Assembly: GCA_964391675.1 (NCBI GenBank)
Contig: CAYMMX010000008.1
Coordinates: forward strand, 7,861 to 71,860
DNA from: CAYMMX01 sp964391675
GTDB lineage: Bacteria; Cyanobacteriota; Vampirovibrionia; Gastranaerophilales; Gastranaerophilaceae
Direction of reading: 5' to 3'
Length of the DNA: 64,000 bases
Shown here: positions 1-8,188 of the stretch, one piece after another
Numbering within the stretch: position 1 is the stretch's first letter
Layout of the letters: the number at the start of each line of letters is the position of its first letter
The notes under the pieces: generated by a model
Seen by the model: only the letters and a program-made list of their open reading frames with translations
Told to the model about the DNA's origin: nothing
Databases searched by the model: none
Program-made: the position numbers and the translations under genes

Positions 1-786
1 GGGTCTGTTGTTTTTGTGGATTGAACGTAAATCTATATATTCGCTTCTTGGTTTTATGCCATTTTCATCAACTTCACCACAGTGAGAAATTATTCCATCC
101 CTTACAGCATAGGTTAAATCTAAGTTTTTATGATAACCAAATTCGTCTAATTCAGTCTCAATATCATCAGCAAATCTCATGCTGTTTTTTTCGTGATAAA
201 ACCCTTCTTCCCAATATTTTGACTTAATATCATATTTCTTAATTATATCGTTTATTCTTCTCTCTCCGGCATGTCCAAAAGGCGAATGCCCAATGTCGTG
301 TCCAATTGCAATAGCTCTTGTTAATCTTAAATTTAGCCCGAGAGCTTCTGCAATATCTTCGGCTACAGAAGCAACTTGTTGTACGTGATGTATCCTTGTT
401 GAGGTCATATCTATTTGTGGGTTAGGAAAAACTTGAGTTTTATATGCCATCCGATTGTATGCTCCGGATAATAGAATTTTGTTATAATCAAGCTTAAAAA
501 TTTTATCTGAGTCTTTTGCATCTACCATTATGCCGGATTCTTTTGCTATAAGTTTTTCCCATAAAGGATGAGCCGTACTTGTAGCTAAATGTTTAAATAA
601 ACCTTTATGTTTAATTCCTTCAAAGTTTATTTGAGAATTATACGCCCTTAAGTTTGCAAATTTTGTTGGAATTTTGTTTATTTGGTTAGTAACGGGGTAA
701 ATTTGTTTTTCTGTTTGTTTTGCTTCTTTGAGGTTATTATAATAACTTTTTTTCCTTGCGGCTAATGTAATTGGCAATACTTGCAT
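1..786 (-). CDS. HD-domain deoxynucleoside triphosphate triphosphohydrolase (dGTPase-like), C-terminus outside window
   Basis: The frame is open from an ATG at 784-786 to the left window edge, giving 262 visible residues. The segment RIHHVQQVASVAEDIA followed by GHDIGHSPFGHAGE is the metal-binding HD signature of dGTPases, which hydrolyse dGTP to deoxyguanosine and triphosphate. The first ~70 residues are an unusual basic, Asn-rich extension with the short motif INFEG at residues 53-57; family members normally start closer to the HD domain. A GGGAGAC ribosome binding site lies in the last codons of the upstream gene, which stops 1 bp before this ATG, so the two are co-transcribed. Substrate preference cannot be judged from sequence alone. 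Confidence 0.8.
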   Translation of the reverse strand, partial: MQVLPITLAARKKSYYNNLKEAKQTEKQIYPVTNQINKIPTKFANLRAYNSQINFEGIKHKGLFKHLATSTAHPLWEKLIAKESGIMVDAKDSDKIFKLDYNKILLSGAYNRMAYKTQVFPNPQIDMTSTRIHHVQQVASVAEDIAEALGLNLRLTRAIAIGHDIGHSPFGHAGERRINDIIKKYDIKSKYWEEGFYHEKNSMRFADDIETELDEFGYHKNLDLTYAVRDGIISHCGEVDENGIKPRSEYIDLRSIHKNNRP

Positions 787-787
787 T

Positions 788-1276
788 TTAGTCTCCCGTT
801 ACTTTTTTCATATTTTTATAATGAGTAGAATTTTCGATTAATTCATCAATTTTTGTTTTAGATAATTTTAAATATTTTGATGAAGATAAGACAGGGATGC
901 CAGCTTCTTTTGCTTCTTTAATTTCGAGCTTCATGCCGCCTTTTGGTCTTCCAAAATATACAAGCAAATCGCATCTCTTTACTAAATCTATGCAACCGCT
1001 TAATGCAAATTTTCTGCTTTGAGGTTTTGTATCATCAATGAATTTAGGCCATGTCGAATGGTTCCAATAAGGATAATCACCTTTTTTAGTTATTTTATCA
1101 GCATATGTTAAAGCTTTTTGCATGTTAAATTCAATGTAGCTTTTAATTGTAGGAAATTCTTTTGTGGCTTTAAAACCTGTGGCAAGTGTTGAACAAAGAT
1201 AAACTCCTTTATTTTGCTTAAATGAAATTTTTTCATTGTTAAATGTATTGTTAATGCATAATAAATTAACTCTCAT
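788..1276 (-). CDS. Nucleoside 2-deoxyribosyltransferase-like (DUF4406/DUF7768-type) protein
   Basis: 162 residues. After an N-terminal stretch carrying ISFKQN (residues 17-22), the protein has the layout of the small nucleoside-deoxyribosyltransferase-like superfamily: a first strand GVYLCS, an Asn plus A-x-x-YADKI helix, the phrase DYPYWNH, and near the end CDLLVYFG, GGMKLEIKEAKEAGIPV. Members cleave or transfer the N-glycosidic bond of (deoxy)nucleosides, but many have no known substrate. A strong GGGAGAT site precedes the ATG. The stop codon is 1 bp from the start of the downstream dGTPase-like gene, so the pair probably acts on deoxynucleotide pools together. Family assignment is from motif layout, and the exact reaction is unknown. 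Confidence 0.6.
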   Translation of the reverse strand: MRVNLLCINNTFNNEKISFKQNKGVYLCSTLATGFKATKEFPTIKSYIEFNMQKALTYADKITKKGDYPYWNHSTWPKFIDDTKPQSRKFALSGCIDLVKRCDLLVYFGRPKGGMKLEIKEAKEAGIPVLSSSKYLKLSKTKIDELIENSTHYKNMKKVTGD

Positions 1277-1381
1277 AATATCTCCCTGATTTTTCCTCCC
1301 GTAATTATTTGATTATAGAGTATTACGATAAAATTTAAAACATTTTTTATATACTAATTTAACATAATTTAACCTACTCAC

Positions 1382-1410
1382 TCGACATTTAAATTTTTTT
1401 TTAGTACGAT
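1382..1410 (+). promoter_or_regulatory. Putative sigma70-type promoter for rplI
   Basis: TCGACA, a 17-bp spacer and TACGAT lie about 140 bp upstream of rplI. Both hexamers deviate from consensus, so this is only a candidate. It would leave a leader of roughly 130 nt. Confidence 0.3.
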
Positions 1411-1547
1411 TAAACTATTGAGTCTTATATAACACTATTGTTTTCTAAGATTTTGTAGATGAAGCTCTGTTTTTTAGAGTATTCATTAAAACTAATTAAT
1501 ACACTGATTAAGTAATGATATCGAAATATAAATAAAGGAGAATTAAT

Positions 1548-2042
1548 ATGCAAGTAATACTTAAAAAAGATGTACAAAACCTTGGCGAAGCAGGTGATTT
1601 GGTAAATGTAAAAGATGGTTATGCAAGAAACTTTTTGCTTCCTCAAAAAGTTGCTGAAGTAGCAACAGACGGAGCATTAAAGAATCGTGAACAAAATCTT
1701 GTAAGAATTAAAGCTAAACAGGAAAAATTACATCAACAAGCTATAGAAACAGCTAAAAAAATTGAAGAATTAGCTAAGTTGGAATTGAGCGCAAAAGCTG
1801 GAGAAAGCGGTAAATTATTTGGGACTATCACTACCAAAAAATTATCTGAAGAATTAGTGGCAAAAATCGGTATTACAATTGATAGAAAAAATGTTTCACT
1901 AAATGCACCGATAAATAAAGTTGGTGAGTATAAAATGCTTATTAAGCTAACTTCTAAAGTTAAAACTGAATTAGCAGTTATTGTTACTGCTTCTGAAGTT
2001 TTAAAAGAAGAACTTAAAGAAGCTGAGGTAATTGAAGAGTAA
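1548..2042 (+). CDS. rplI: 50S ribosomal protein L9 (bL9)
   Basis: 164 residues, opening with the L9 signature: MQVILKKDV, then LGEAGDLVNVKDGYARNFL and LLPQKVA. This N-domain binds 23S rRNA; a long connecting helix (about residues 40-75) leads to the C-domain beginning near GESGKLFGTIT. The family is usually about 148 residues; the surplus is an acidic tail (EELKEAEVIEE). AAAGGAG sits 7 bp before the ATG. It is transcribed alone and ends in a strong terminator; its usual partners rpsF, rpsR and dnaB are absent here. Confidence 0.97.
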   Translation: MQVILKKDVQNLGEAGDLVNVKDGYARNFLLPQKVAEVATDGALKNREQNLVRIKAKQEKLHQQAIETAKKIEELAKLELSAKAGESGKLFGTITTKKLSEELVAKIGITIDRKNVSLNAPINKVGEYKMLIKLTSKVKTELAVIVTASEVLKEELKEAEVIEE

Positions 2043-2052
2043 TTATCATTTA

Positions 2053-2096
2053 GCGTGCAAATTTTCACTTATGTGAAAATTTGCACGCGTTATTTT
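2053..2096 (+). terminator. Rho-independent terminator after rplI
   Basis: A perfect 16-bp stem (2053-2068 with 2073-2088) closes a TTAT loop and is followed by GTTATTTT. It starts 10 bp after the rplI stop codon. Confidence 0.9.
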
Positions 2097-2121
2097 AAAT
2101 TATATTAATAGGGGATTGATT

Positions 2122-3186
2122 ATGGGTTTAAAATTGGAAAGTATGGCTATAGGCTCTTTGCCGCATAAAAATCTTGATGATGCAATGAGAATAGTTGAAA
2201 ACAATTTCCCTAAAATTCCTTTTTGGCCTCAACTTGCTAAGTTGAATAAAAATGAAGATATGATTGTTCAATTTCTTGAGAGACTTCCGGGAATTGTTAT
2301 TGAAGATAGTAAAACATATATGGATAACGAATCGGAGTTGTTTTTTGAGCAACTAGAAGAGCTTTTTATGGATTATGAAGATATTATTTCCGATTTCGAT
2401 TCAGAATTGTTGAATAAGTATGCTATAAGTGAAGATTATTCTTCCACTTTTGCTCCTTTTTTAGAGGTAATAAAAAGAACAAAACCAAAATTTGCAAAAG
2501 GTCAAATTGTAGGACCGTTTACACTTGCAACTACCCTAACAGATAAAGATGGTAAATGTGTTTTTTATGATGAAACATTAAGAGAAGTTATCGTTAAAAC
2601 ACTTTCTTTAAAAGCTTTATGGCAAATTATTAAAATTAAGAAGGCTAATCCTGATACGATTCCGATTATTTTTATAGATGAACCTTCAATTTCTCAGTTA
2701 GGAACATCTGCTTTTATTACTATTTCAAAAGAAGATGTTATAGAAATTTTTAAAGAAGTTTCAGATATTATAAAAAGTGCCGATGCAATTAGTGCAATAC
2801 ATTGTTGCGGTAAATGCGACTGGAATGTTCCTATTGAAAGCGGTGTAAATATAATTAATCTTGACGGTTATTTCTTTGCACAGAATCTAAGTTTATTCTC
2901 TTCTGATATTAAAAAATTTCTGGATAATGGAGGTATAATAGCTTGGGGAATTATACCTACTCTTGATTCTTTGGCTTTAGAGAATGCAAGTTTAGAATCT
3001 ATGGTAAATAAATTTGAGGAAGCAATTAATTATCTCATTAATAAAGGTATTGAGAAAGATTTAATTTTAAATAATAGTATGATTACGCCGTCTTGCGGTG
3101 CAGGGTCATTAAGTGTTGATTTATCTAAAAAAGCGATGACTCTAACTAAAAGTTTATCAGAAAAATTACAGGAGAAATATAATTAG
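2122..3186 (+). CDS. Core-MetE / uroporphyrinogen-decarboxylase superfamily methyltransferase-like protein
   Basis: About 354 residues from the ATG at 2122, which follows an AGGGGATT ribosome binding site; an in-frame TTG at 2116 is too close to that site. The chain resembles the short C-terminal-half-only relatives of cobalamin-independent methionine synthase: it opens with AIGSLPHKN, has FIDEP mid-chain, the metal-binding HCCGKCDW segment, GIIAWGIIPT, and a terminal ITPSCGAGSL cysteine. These His/Cys positions match zinc ligands of MetE. Core-MetE proteins are thought to take methyl groups from donors such as corrinoid proteins rather than folate. The next gene starts on the last base of this stop codon and encodes a CooC-like metallochaperone ATPase, so the two are translationally coupled. 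The substrate is unknown. Confidence 0.65.
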   Translation: MGLKLESMAIGSLPHKNLDDAMRIVENNFPKIPFWPQLAKLNKNEDMIVQFLERLPGIVIEDSKTYMDNESELFFEQLEELFMDYEDIISDFDSELLNKYAISEDYSSTFAPFLEVIKRTKPKFAKGQIVGPFTLATTLTDKDGKCVFYDETLREVIVKTLSLKALWQIIKIKKANPDTIPIIFIDEPSISQLGTSAFITISKEDVIEIFKEVSDIIKSADAISAIHCCGKCDWNVPIESGVNIINLDGYFFAQNLSLFSSDIKKFLDNGGIIAWGIIPTLDSLALENASLESMVNKFEEAINYLINKGIEKDLILNNSMITPSCGAGSLSVDLSKKAMTLTKSLSEKLQEKYN

Positions 3187-3932
3187 TGACAATTAAACTT
3201 GCAATTACAGGGAAAAGCGGAAGCGGAAAGACAACAATAACAAAAGCATTTTTAAGAATTTTTCAAGAAATTTATCCTGAAAAATCTATACTTTTATTTG
3301 ATAATGATTTATCAAGTGAGCTTGGTCATAGTTTTGGTCTAGATATAAGAAATACTATTTATGGTATAAGAAGTGGGAAACACGAGTATAAATCTCCAAT
3401 TCCCGAAAATATGTCAAAACAAGAGTATATTGATTGGGCTTTGGAAGATATTGTAGTATCTGTCGGTGAAAATGTCGACATAATTATTTCTTGGTTTGTG
3501 GGATCTAAAGATTGCAGATGCCCAATCACAAAACAATTGAATGATGCGATTGTTAAATTAATGGAAAGATATGATATAGTTATTTTTGACTGCGAATTTG
3601 ATTTAAAATACCTAAATCAATTAGTTGATACTGATATTGATACAACAATAATTGTCGCAAATCCAACGGATGAATCGGCACATTTGACTAAGAGAATTGA
3701 AGAATTTTCGGCAAAATATTCAGCAGGCGGACAGCTTGGCGTTGTTTTAAATAAAGTAGGAACAAAAGAAATTGTATCTGTATACGAGTTACTTAAAAAA
3801 TATGATCTGGAAATTCTTGGTGTAATTCCGATTGATGAAAATCTTGTACAACATTCAATAGAAAAAGATTCAGAAGTTATTCAAGAGGCAATCAAACAAT
3901 TTTATTTTAGATTAAACCTTCCGCAAGTATAG
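3186..3932 (+). CDS. CooC/AcsF-like P-loop ATPase (nickel/corrinoid-enzyme maturation type)
   Basis: 248 residues from a GTG that shares one base with the preceding stop codon. It is a SIMIBI-class MinD/CooC-like NTPase: Walker A GKSGSGKTT at residues 9-17, an FDND motif after strand 2, and a hydrophobic strand ending IVIFDCEFD. Residues 110-112 form a C-x-C motif (DCRCP), at almost exactly the position of the metal-binding Cys-x-Cys of CooC1 from Carboxydothermus. CooC proteins hydrolyse ATP to insert nickel into CO dehydrogenase or to activate related C1 enzymes. No CODH/ACS gene is visible, so the client may be the adjoining core-MetE-like protein. The 3' end overlaps the convergent lgt by 21 bp. 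Confidence 0.7.
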   Translation: MTIKLAITGKSGSGKTTITKAFLRIFQEIYPEKSILLFDNDLSSELGHSFGLDIRNTIYGIRSGKHEYKSPIPENMSKQEYIDWALEDIVVSVGENVDIIISWFVGSKDCRCPITKQLNDAIVKLMERYDIVIFDCEFDLKYLNQLVDTDIDTTIIVANPTDESAHLTKRIEEFSAKYSAGGQLGVVLNKVGTKEIVSVYELLKKYDLEILGVIPIDENLVQHSIEKDSEVIQEAIKQFYFRLNLPQV

Positions 3933-4700
3933 TATTTTAATTATTGAAATTGAACTTATGATTATTATGAGTAAACTCATAATTTGAGCAATAGGCACAT
4001 TATGTATGTTTAAAACGCTATCTATTCTTATATTTTCGATAACAATTCTTATAGCAGAATATAAAATCAGATATGAAAAAAATATAATTCCATCTTTATT
4101 TTTACTTGTTTTTCGAATAATAAAAAATAAAATTATTAATATGACTATATCTAAAATACTCTCATATAAAAAAGTCGGATGAAAAAAATTGTATTGCATA
4201 TACTCAATAGGTCTTTTATAGATAGGTATATATATTTTTATGAAGAATTCAGTAGGTTTACCAAAGGCTTCCGAGTTAAAAAAATTACCCCATCTTCCAA
4301 TAGCCTGTCCCAAAATTAATCCATATGAGAATATATCACAGAGTTTTAATATTGGTAATTTATGTTTTTTTGCATAAATTATTCCGCCTAAAAGACCTCC
4401 AAAAATTGCGCCATGTATAGATAACCCGCCATGTCGAATTTCTAAAATTTCTATTAAATTTTGAGAAAAATAATCATATCCAAGTAAGCAATAATAAAGT
4501 CTTGCACCAATTATAGCCCCAATTATTATGTGAGGTGATATATCATAAATAATATCAGGATTTAGCTCGGGATAATATTTTTTTGTAATAAAATTTGTTA
4601 GTAATACTCCGCAAAACAGCGAAATAGCCATTATTATGCCATAATAATAAACAGGCATAGATCCAATATTAAAAGCAACTTCGCCCGGTGATGCAAACAT
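3912..4700 (-). CDS. lgt: Prolipoprotein diacylglyceryl transferase Lgt
   Basis: 262 residues with about seven membrane segments. Lgt transfers diacylglycerol from phosphatidylglycerol to the lipobox cysteine of prolipoproteins in the inner membrane. Diagnostic motifs are RHGGLSIHGA and GQAIGRWGNFFNSEAFG, the conserved Lgt signature with its essential His and Arg. The length is normal. The stop codon lies inside the convergent CooC-like gene (21-bp tail-to-tail overlap, no terminator between). The gene starts 2 bp after the stop of a TPR lipoprotein gene, so one transcript encodes both an Lgt substrate and Lgt. Confidence 0.95.
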   Translation of the reverse strand: MFASPGEVAFNIGSMPVYYYGIIMAISLFCGVLLTNFITKKYYPELNPDIIYDISPHIIIGAIIGARLYYCLLGYDYFSQNLIEILEIRHGGLSIHGAIFGGLLGGIIYAKKHKLPILKLCDIFSYGLILGQAIGRWGNFFNSEAFGKPTEFFIKIYIPIYKRPIEYMQYNFFHPTFLYESILDIVILIILFFIIRKTSKNKDGIIFFSYLILYSAIRIVIENIRIDSVLNIHNVPIAQIMSLLIIIISSISIIKILYLRKV

Positions 4701-4702
4701 GA

Positions 4703-5299
4703 TTAATTTTCCAAAGATATACTTGTAGAATATTTAGGCAATTCTTTTTTTAAATACTCAATTTTTTCTTCTACTTCTTGTTTATCTTGGATATTTGCCC
4801 CTTTTTCAATATAGTTTGTATAAGAAATTATTGATGCACTTAGGAGTTTTTCTATTTCTGCTTTTTGCTCAGATGTTAATATATTTTTTTTATTTGCATC
4901 TTTTTCTTCTTCTTCTTCTGCAATTTTGTCTGTATTATTATCCTTATTGTTAATAGTTCCATCAATTATGGCTTTTGCATAGTTTTCTTGAGCTACTGCC
5001 AGCGAGTAGTATGCATCTGCAAAGCTTGGTTTAAGTTTAATTGAATTTTGGAATGTTTCTACTGCTTCAGGATATTTTTCGGCTTGTGTATATGCTATTC
5101 CTAGATTATAATGTGTTTCAAAAATAGTACTGTCTAAATCAATACTGGATTTAAGTCTGCTTATAGCATTTTCATAATCTCCTTTGTCCAAGTAAGCTTT
5201 AGCTTTATCATTAAGTTCTTGGACTGCAAGATTGTTTATACAAGCTGTTGAAATAACTGAAACGAAAAGTATTAAGACTAATAAAAAAGCTTTTTTCAT
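4703..5299 (-). CDS. TPR-containing lipoprotein
   Basis: 198 residues if translation starts at the ATG complementary to 5297-5299, which sits about 7 bp after AAGGGG; the in-frame GTG two codons upstream overlaps that site and is unlikely. A lipoprotein signal peptide ends in the lipobox STAC. At least three tetratricopeptide repeats follow (units starting near AKAYLDKGDYENAI, THYNLGIAYTQAEKY and AYYSLAVAQENYAK), then an acidic spacer with EEEEEKD and a helical tail. TPR arrays mediate protein-protein contacts; the partner is unknown. It forms an operon with lgt, 2 bp downstream. Confidence 0.85.
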   Translation of the reverse strand: MKKAFLLVLILFVSVISTACINNLAVQELNDKAKAYLDKGDYENAISRLKSSIDLDSTIFETHYNLGIAYTQAEKYPEAVETFQNSIKLKPSFADAYYSLAVAQENYAKAIIDGTINNKDNNTDKIAEEEEEKDANKKNILTSEQKAEIEKLLSASIISYTNYIEKGANIQDKQEVEEKIEYLKKELPKYSTSISLEN

Positions 5300-5341
5300 A
5301 TCCACCCCTTGTGGATTTAATTTTATAACAAAATAAAATAT

Positions 5342-5370
5342 TTGGCAATAAAAAGAATTTAAGTTACAAT
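5342..5370 (+). promoter_or_regulatory. Putative sigma70-type promoter of the 5.4-11.5 kb operon
   Basis: TTGGCA, exactly 17 bp, then TACAAT, about 75 bp before the ClpX-type zinc-finger gene. Each hexamer differs by one base from consensus. Confidence 0.55.
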
Positions 5371-5445
5371 AAACAAGTAAAATATATAAATATAAAGTAA
5401 GTTATTTAGATTTATTAATTCAGTTTTTATTTAATAGGAGTTGTT

Positions 5446-5715
5446 ATGTCAGATGATAAAGTAATAAGTTTAGGTTCTAAAAAATCAAAAAAAGAATCTA
5501 AAGAGAAAGATTCAGAAGATCAACAGGAAGTTATCTATTGCAGTTTTTGTAAACGTCCTAATACTCAGGTTATAAAAATGGTACAAGGTCCGGGAGTTAA
5601 TATTTGTTCAGAATGTACAATGATTGCAGTTCAATATTTAATATTAAATGACAGAATGTTATCTGCTGAAGCTCAAATGATTTTAGATGCATTTTGGGGT
5701 AAGAGTAAACATTAA
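5446..5715 (+). CDS. Stand-alone ClpX-type zinc-binding domain protein
   Basis: 89 residues. After a lysine/glutamate-rich N-terminus comes a complete ClpX N-domain zinc finger: Cys32-x2-Cys35 (YCSFCKRP) and Cys54-x2-Cys57 (NICSECTM), with the GPGVNIC turn typical of ClpX. In ClpX this domain dimerises and binds substrates and adaptors; here there is no AAA+ module and the gene stops 30 residues after the finger, so it is a complete small protein and not a fragment. ATG is preceded by AGGAG. It heads an operon whose later member at 8189 consists only of Clp N-domains, suggesting a role as adaptor, competitor or assembly factor for Clp proteases encoded elsewhere. Confidence 0.85.
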   Translation: MSDDKVISLGSKKSKKESKEKDSEDQQEVIYCSFCKRPNTQVIKMVQGPGVNICSECTMIAVQYLILNDRMLSAEAQMILDAFWGKSKH

Positions 5716-5739
5716 ATTTAAGAAAGGTAGATTGTTTTA

Positions 5740-7392
5740 ATGAATCAATTGAATAAGCTTCAAATTAAAGCAGAAGTATTGACAGTATTATCTAAATTAC
5801 AAGCCAATTTAGAAGCTGTTAATATAGATAATGAACTTGAAGTGTTAGCTGCACAAGAAGATAAAAAATCTATTTTAGACGTATTAATTAAAGAACTTTG
5901 TAAGTCTAATGATCAAAGAGCTATATTGGTTTGTTTTATGTTACTGAAACTTTGCGAACAGCGTGAATTAGAAGAAGCCCTTTGGGGTGTTTTGAAAAAT
6001 CAGACTGTTATTGATTCAACAAAAACCATTATATTAAACGTTTTGAAGGATATGGGCAATAAGGTTGAATATGAAAAATTAGAAGAGTATTTTGAAAACC
6101 CGGATGAAGTTGTCGATGCTGATACAAAAAGGCTTTTACAAACAGCAATTATTAATCCCGAGGCACAAATAGATTTTCTGGATTTTTTAAATTCGCTCTC
6201 GGATAATGATCAGAAAATTTTAGTACAGTCTTTGGGTGAAGATTATTCTTCAGATAATTTAGCCAATATTTTGAATCCTCTTATTATATATTCTCCTACT
6301 TCGGAGTTAGGAAAAATTTCGATAGATATTTTAGGTGATACAAAGTCTCAATTGGCACTTCATTCTCTTGAGGAGGCTTTAAAGTTTGTAGAAGATGATG
6401 AAACTATTATGCTTATCAAGAGAAATATTTCCAAGTTGAAATTAGCTGGAGTTAGAGAAGATAATGCAATAGAATTTTATAAAAGTTTATTGTCCTCAAG
6501 ACCTTATTTCTCTTATACAAGTTTTCCGGATGGACATGGAAACCAAGCAATTATATTTTCACGTGAAAGAAAAGAAGATGAAACTATTCAGATGTTTGCT
6601 TTTGTATTGAATGATAAGTATGGAATTATAGATTGTTTCGGATTTAATGAAATAACAAAACCGGAATTCGAAAGAATTGTTTATCGATTTTATAATGATG
6701 ATGATCATATATATATAAATCCAACTGTAATTAAATCTATTTTAGTTGATGCAGAAAGAACAACTAGAAAAAACGGAATTAAACTATCATATGAATACAT
6801 ATGTTGGAGAATTATATTGTCTGATATTGAAGTTGACCCAATTCCCGTTGAACTTATTTTAAAAAGCAAGTATTTATCTGAACCTTTATCGGAAAAAGGT
6901 TTGGACAAAATTTACATGTTTGATTTTATTCAGAAATGGTTTTTTGATACAGAATACAGTGATGAATTTAAAAACGTGATTTCTTCATTGAATTCTGAAA
7001 TCCAAAGCGGAAATTCAACACCGAATTTAGATGATATTGTAGCAGAATCTATTGATACAATATTTGATGTAGAACAGAAATCACTCCTTGATAAAAGGAT
7101 TTTAATGAGTGCTTACTTAAAATATTTATCAGAAGGACGACCTGATGCACATGAAGAAGCACAATTACTTTATTCTTTATACTTGGATGAGGATAAAAAA
7201 TCTAAATTGGCTGAAAATATTATTAAAAAAAGCATTTACGAATATTATGTAGCTCTCAAATTTAAATATAAAGAAATAGGTAAAACAACTAACATTTTTA
7301 CTATGAAGAATAAGCAAAAAGATTTTGAATTAACACAAAAGCAAGTTGATTCTATGATTTCGTTAATAGAGAAAATGTGGGTAAAAAATTAA
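5740..7392 (+). CDS. HEAT-repeat-like protein of unknown function
   Basis: 550 residues, soluble, no signal peptide. The N-terminal ~240 residues are a run of amphipathic helix pairs typical of HEAT/armadillo solenoids (e.g. QRAILVCFMLLKLCEQRELEEAL). The middle (about 255-400) is a mixed alpha/beta segment containing SYTSFPDGHGNQAIIFSR, and the rest is again helical. I recognise no catalytic motif. It starts 24 bp after the ClpX-type zinc finger with AAAGG at the normal distance, and its 3' end lies against or overlaps the start of ruvX. Its place in an operon with orphan Clp domains suggests a scaffold, but that is inference. Confidence 0.7.
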   Translation: MNQLNKLQIKAEVLTVLSKLQANLEAVNIDNELEVLAAQEDKKSILDVLIKELCKSNDQRAILVCFMLLKLCEQRELEEALWGVLKNQTVIDSTKTIILNVLKDMGNKVEYEKLEEYFENPDEVVDADTKRLLQTAIINPEAQIDFLDFLNSLSDNDQKILVQSLGEDYSSDNLANILNPLIIYSPTSELGKISIDILGDTKSQLALHSLEEALKFVEDDETIMLIKRNISKLKLAGVREDNAIEFYKSLLSSRPYFSYTSFPDGHGNQAIIFSRERKEDETIQMFAFVLNDKYGIIDCFGFNEITKPEFERIVYRFYNDDDHIYINPTVIKSILVDAERTTRKNGIKLSYEYICWRIILSDIEVDPIPVELILKSKYLSEPLSEKGLDKIYMFDFIQKWFFDTEYSDEFKNVISSLNSEIQSGNSTPNLDDIVAESIDTIFDVEQKSLLDKRILMSAYLKYLSEGRPDAHEEAQLLYSLYLDEDKKSKLAENIIKKSIYEYYVALKFKYKEIGKTTNIFTMKNKQKDFELTQKQVDSMISLIEKMWVKN

Positions 7393-7403
7393 ACGTGGTA
7401 CAA

Positions 7404-7811
7404 ATGCATAAAATCATGGCACTGGATATAGGAACCAAAAGAATAGGTGTTGCTCTAAGTGACTTTTTACAGATTATTGCATCAGGACATTCTTGTGTAG
7501 AAAGAAAATCAGATAAATTTGCGTATGAATCAATTTTAAAAATTGCTAGTGAAAACAATGTTCAAAAAATCATAGTCGGGATTCCTTTTAATATGGACAA
7601 CTCTGAAGGATTACAAGCTCATAACTGTAAAGAGTTTGCGAACCTTTTTGAAAACGAGTTTGAGGTTATATATGAAGACGAACGACTTTCTTCGGAACAG
7701 GCAGAAGAAAATTTAAAAAACAGAAAAATTAATTATAGAAAAAATAAAGGACTTATTGATATTGAAAGCGCTTGTATTATTCTAGAACAATATTTATCCA
7801 AAATAAAATAA
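7404..7811 (+). CDS. ruvX: YqgF/RuvX-family pre-16S rRNA nuclease / putative Holliday junction resolvase
   Basis: RNase H-like fold protein of about 135 residues. Motifs: MALDIGTKRIGVALSD with the first catalytic Asp, IVGIPFNMDNSEG, and YEDERLSSEQAEENL with the second acidic cluster; a late GLIDIESACIILEQYL supplies the last conserved Asp. YqgF trims the 5' end of 16S rRNA. Three in-frame starts exist: ATG 7377 (overlapping the previous gene by 16 bp), ATG 7404 and ATG 7416. I favour 7404 because family members start only a few residues before the LDIGTKRIG strand, but no strong ribosome binding site decides it. The downstream DUF1292 gene is a common partner of this family. Confidence 0.9.
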   Translation: MHKIMALDIGTKRIGVALSDFLQIIASGHSCVERKSDKFAYESILKIASENNVQKIIVGIPFNMDNSEGLQAHNCKEFANLFENEFEVIYEDERLSSEQAEENLKNRKINYRKNKGLIDIESACIILEQYLSKIK

Positions 7812-7904
7812 ATTAATTTTTAGAGATTGTGCCAAAAATTTGTTTCTGTTAAACTCAGTTTAAATAATATTTATTTAAAACTATAAATAAGAAAGTGAGC
7901 AAAA

Positions 7905-8177
7905 ATGACAAAACAAGAAGAAAAACAGTTAATTGAAACTGTAGATGAATTAGGTAATACAGTTAAATTTGAATTATTCGACATAATTGAATACGAGGAT
8001 AAAGAATATGCCTTGCTTTGGCCTGAAGATAGAGCTGAAGATGATGATGAAGTTGTTTTAATGCGCCTGATAAAAGATGGTGAAGATTATATATTTGAAG
8101 CAATAGAAGATGATGATGAGTTTCAAAAGGTTTCTGAATATATTGAAAACTTAGACGACGATATTGATGAAGGTTAA
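7905..8177 (+). CDS. DUF1292 domain protein (YrzB-like)
   Basis: 90 residues, very acidic. It fits DUF1292: ELFDIIEYEDKEYALLWP near the centre, then EVVLMRLIKDGEDYIFEAIEDDDEFQKV. The family is small, mostly beta, of unknown function, and is usually found next to yqgF, as here (93-bp gap). GAAAGTGAG supplies the ribosome binding site. The next gene starts 11 bp downstream. Confidence 0.85.
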   Translation: MTKQEEKQLIETVDELGNTVKFELFDIIEYEDKEYALLWPEDRAEDDDEVVLMRLIKDGEDYIFEAIEDDDEFQKVSEYIENLDDDIDEG

Positions 8178-8188
8178 TAATTAATTTT

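Noticed and set aside
1425..1646. Minus-strand open frame overlapping the start of rplI
   Set aside because: Low-complexity Ile/Tyr/Phe-rich translation over an AT-rich leader, no ribosome binding site, and it overlaps the well-supported L9 gene.
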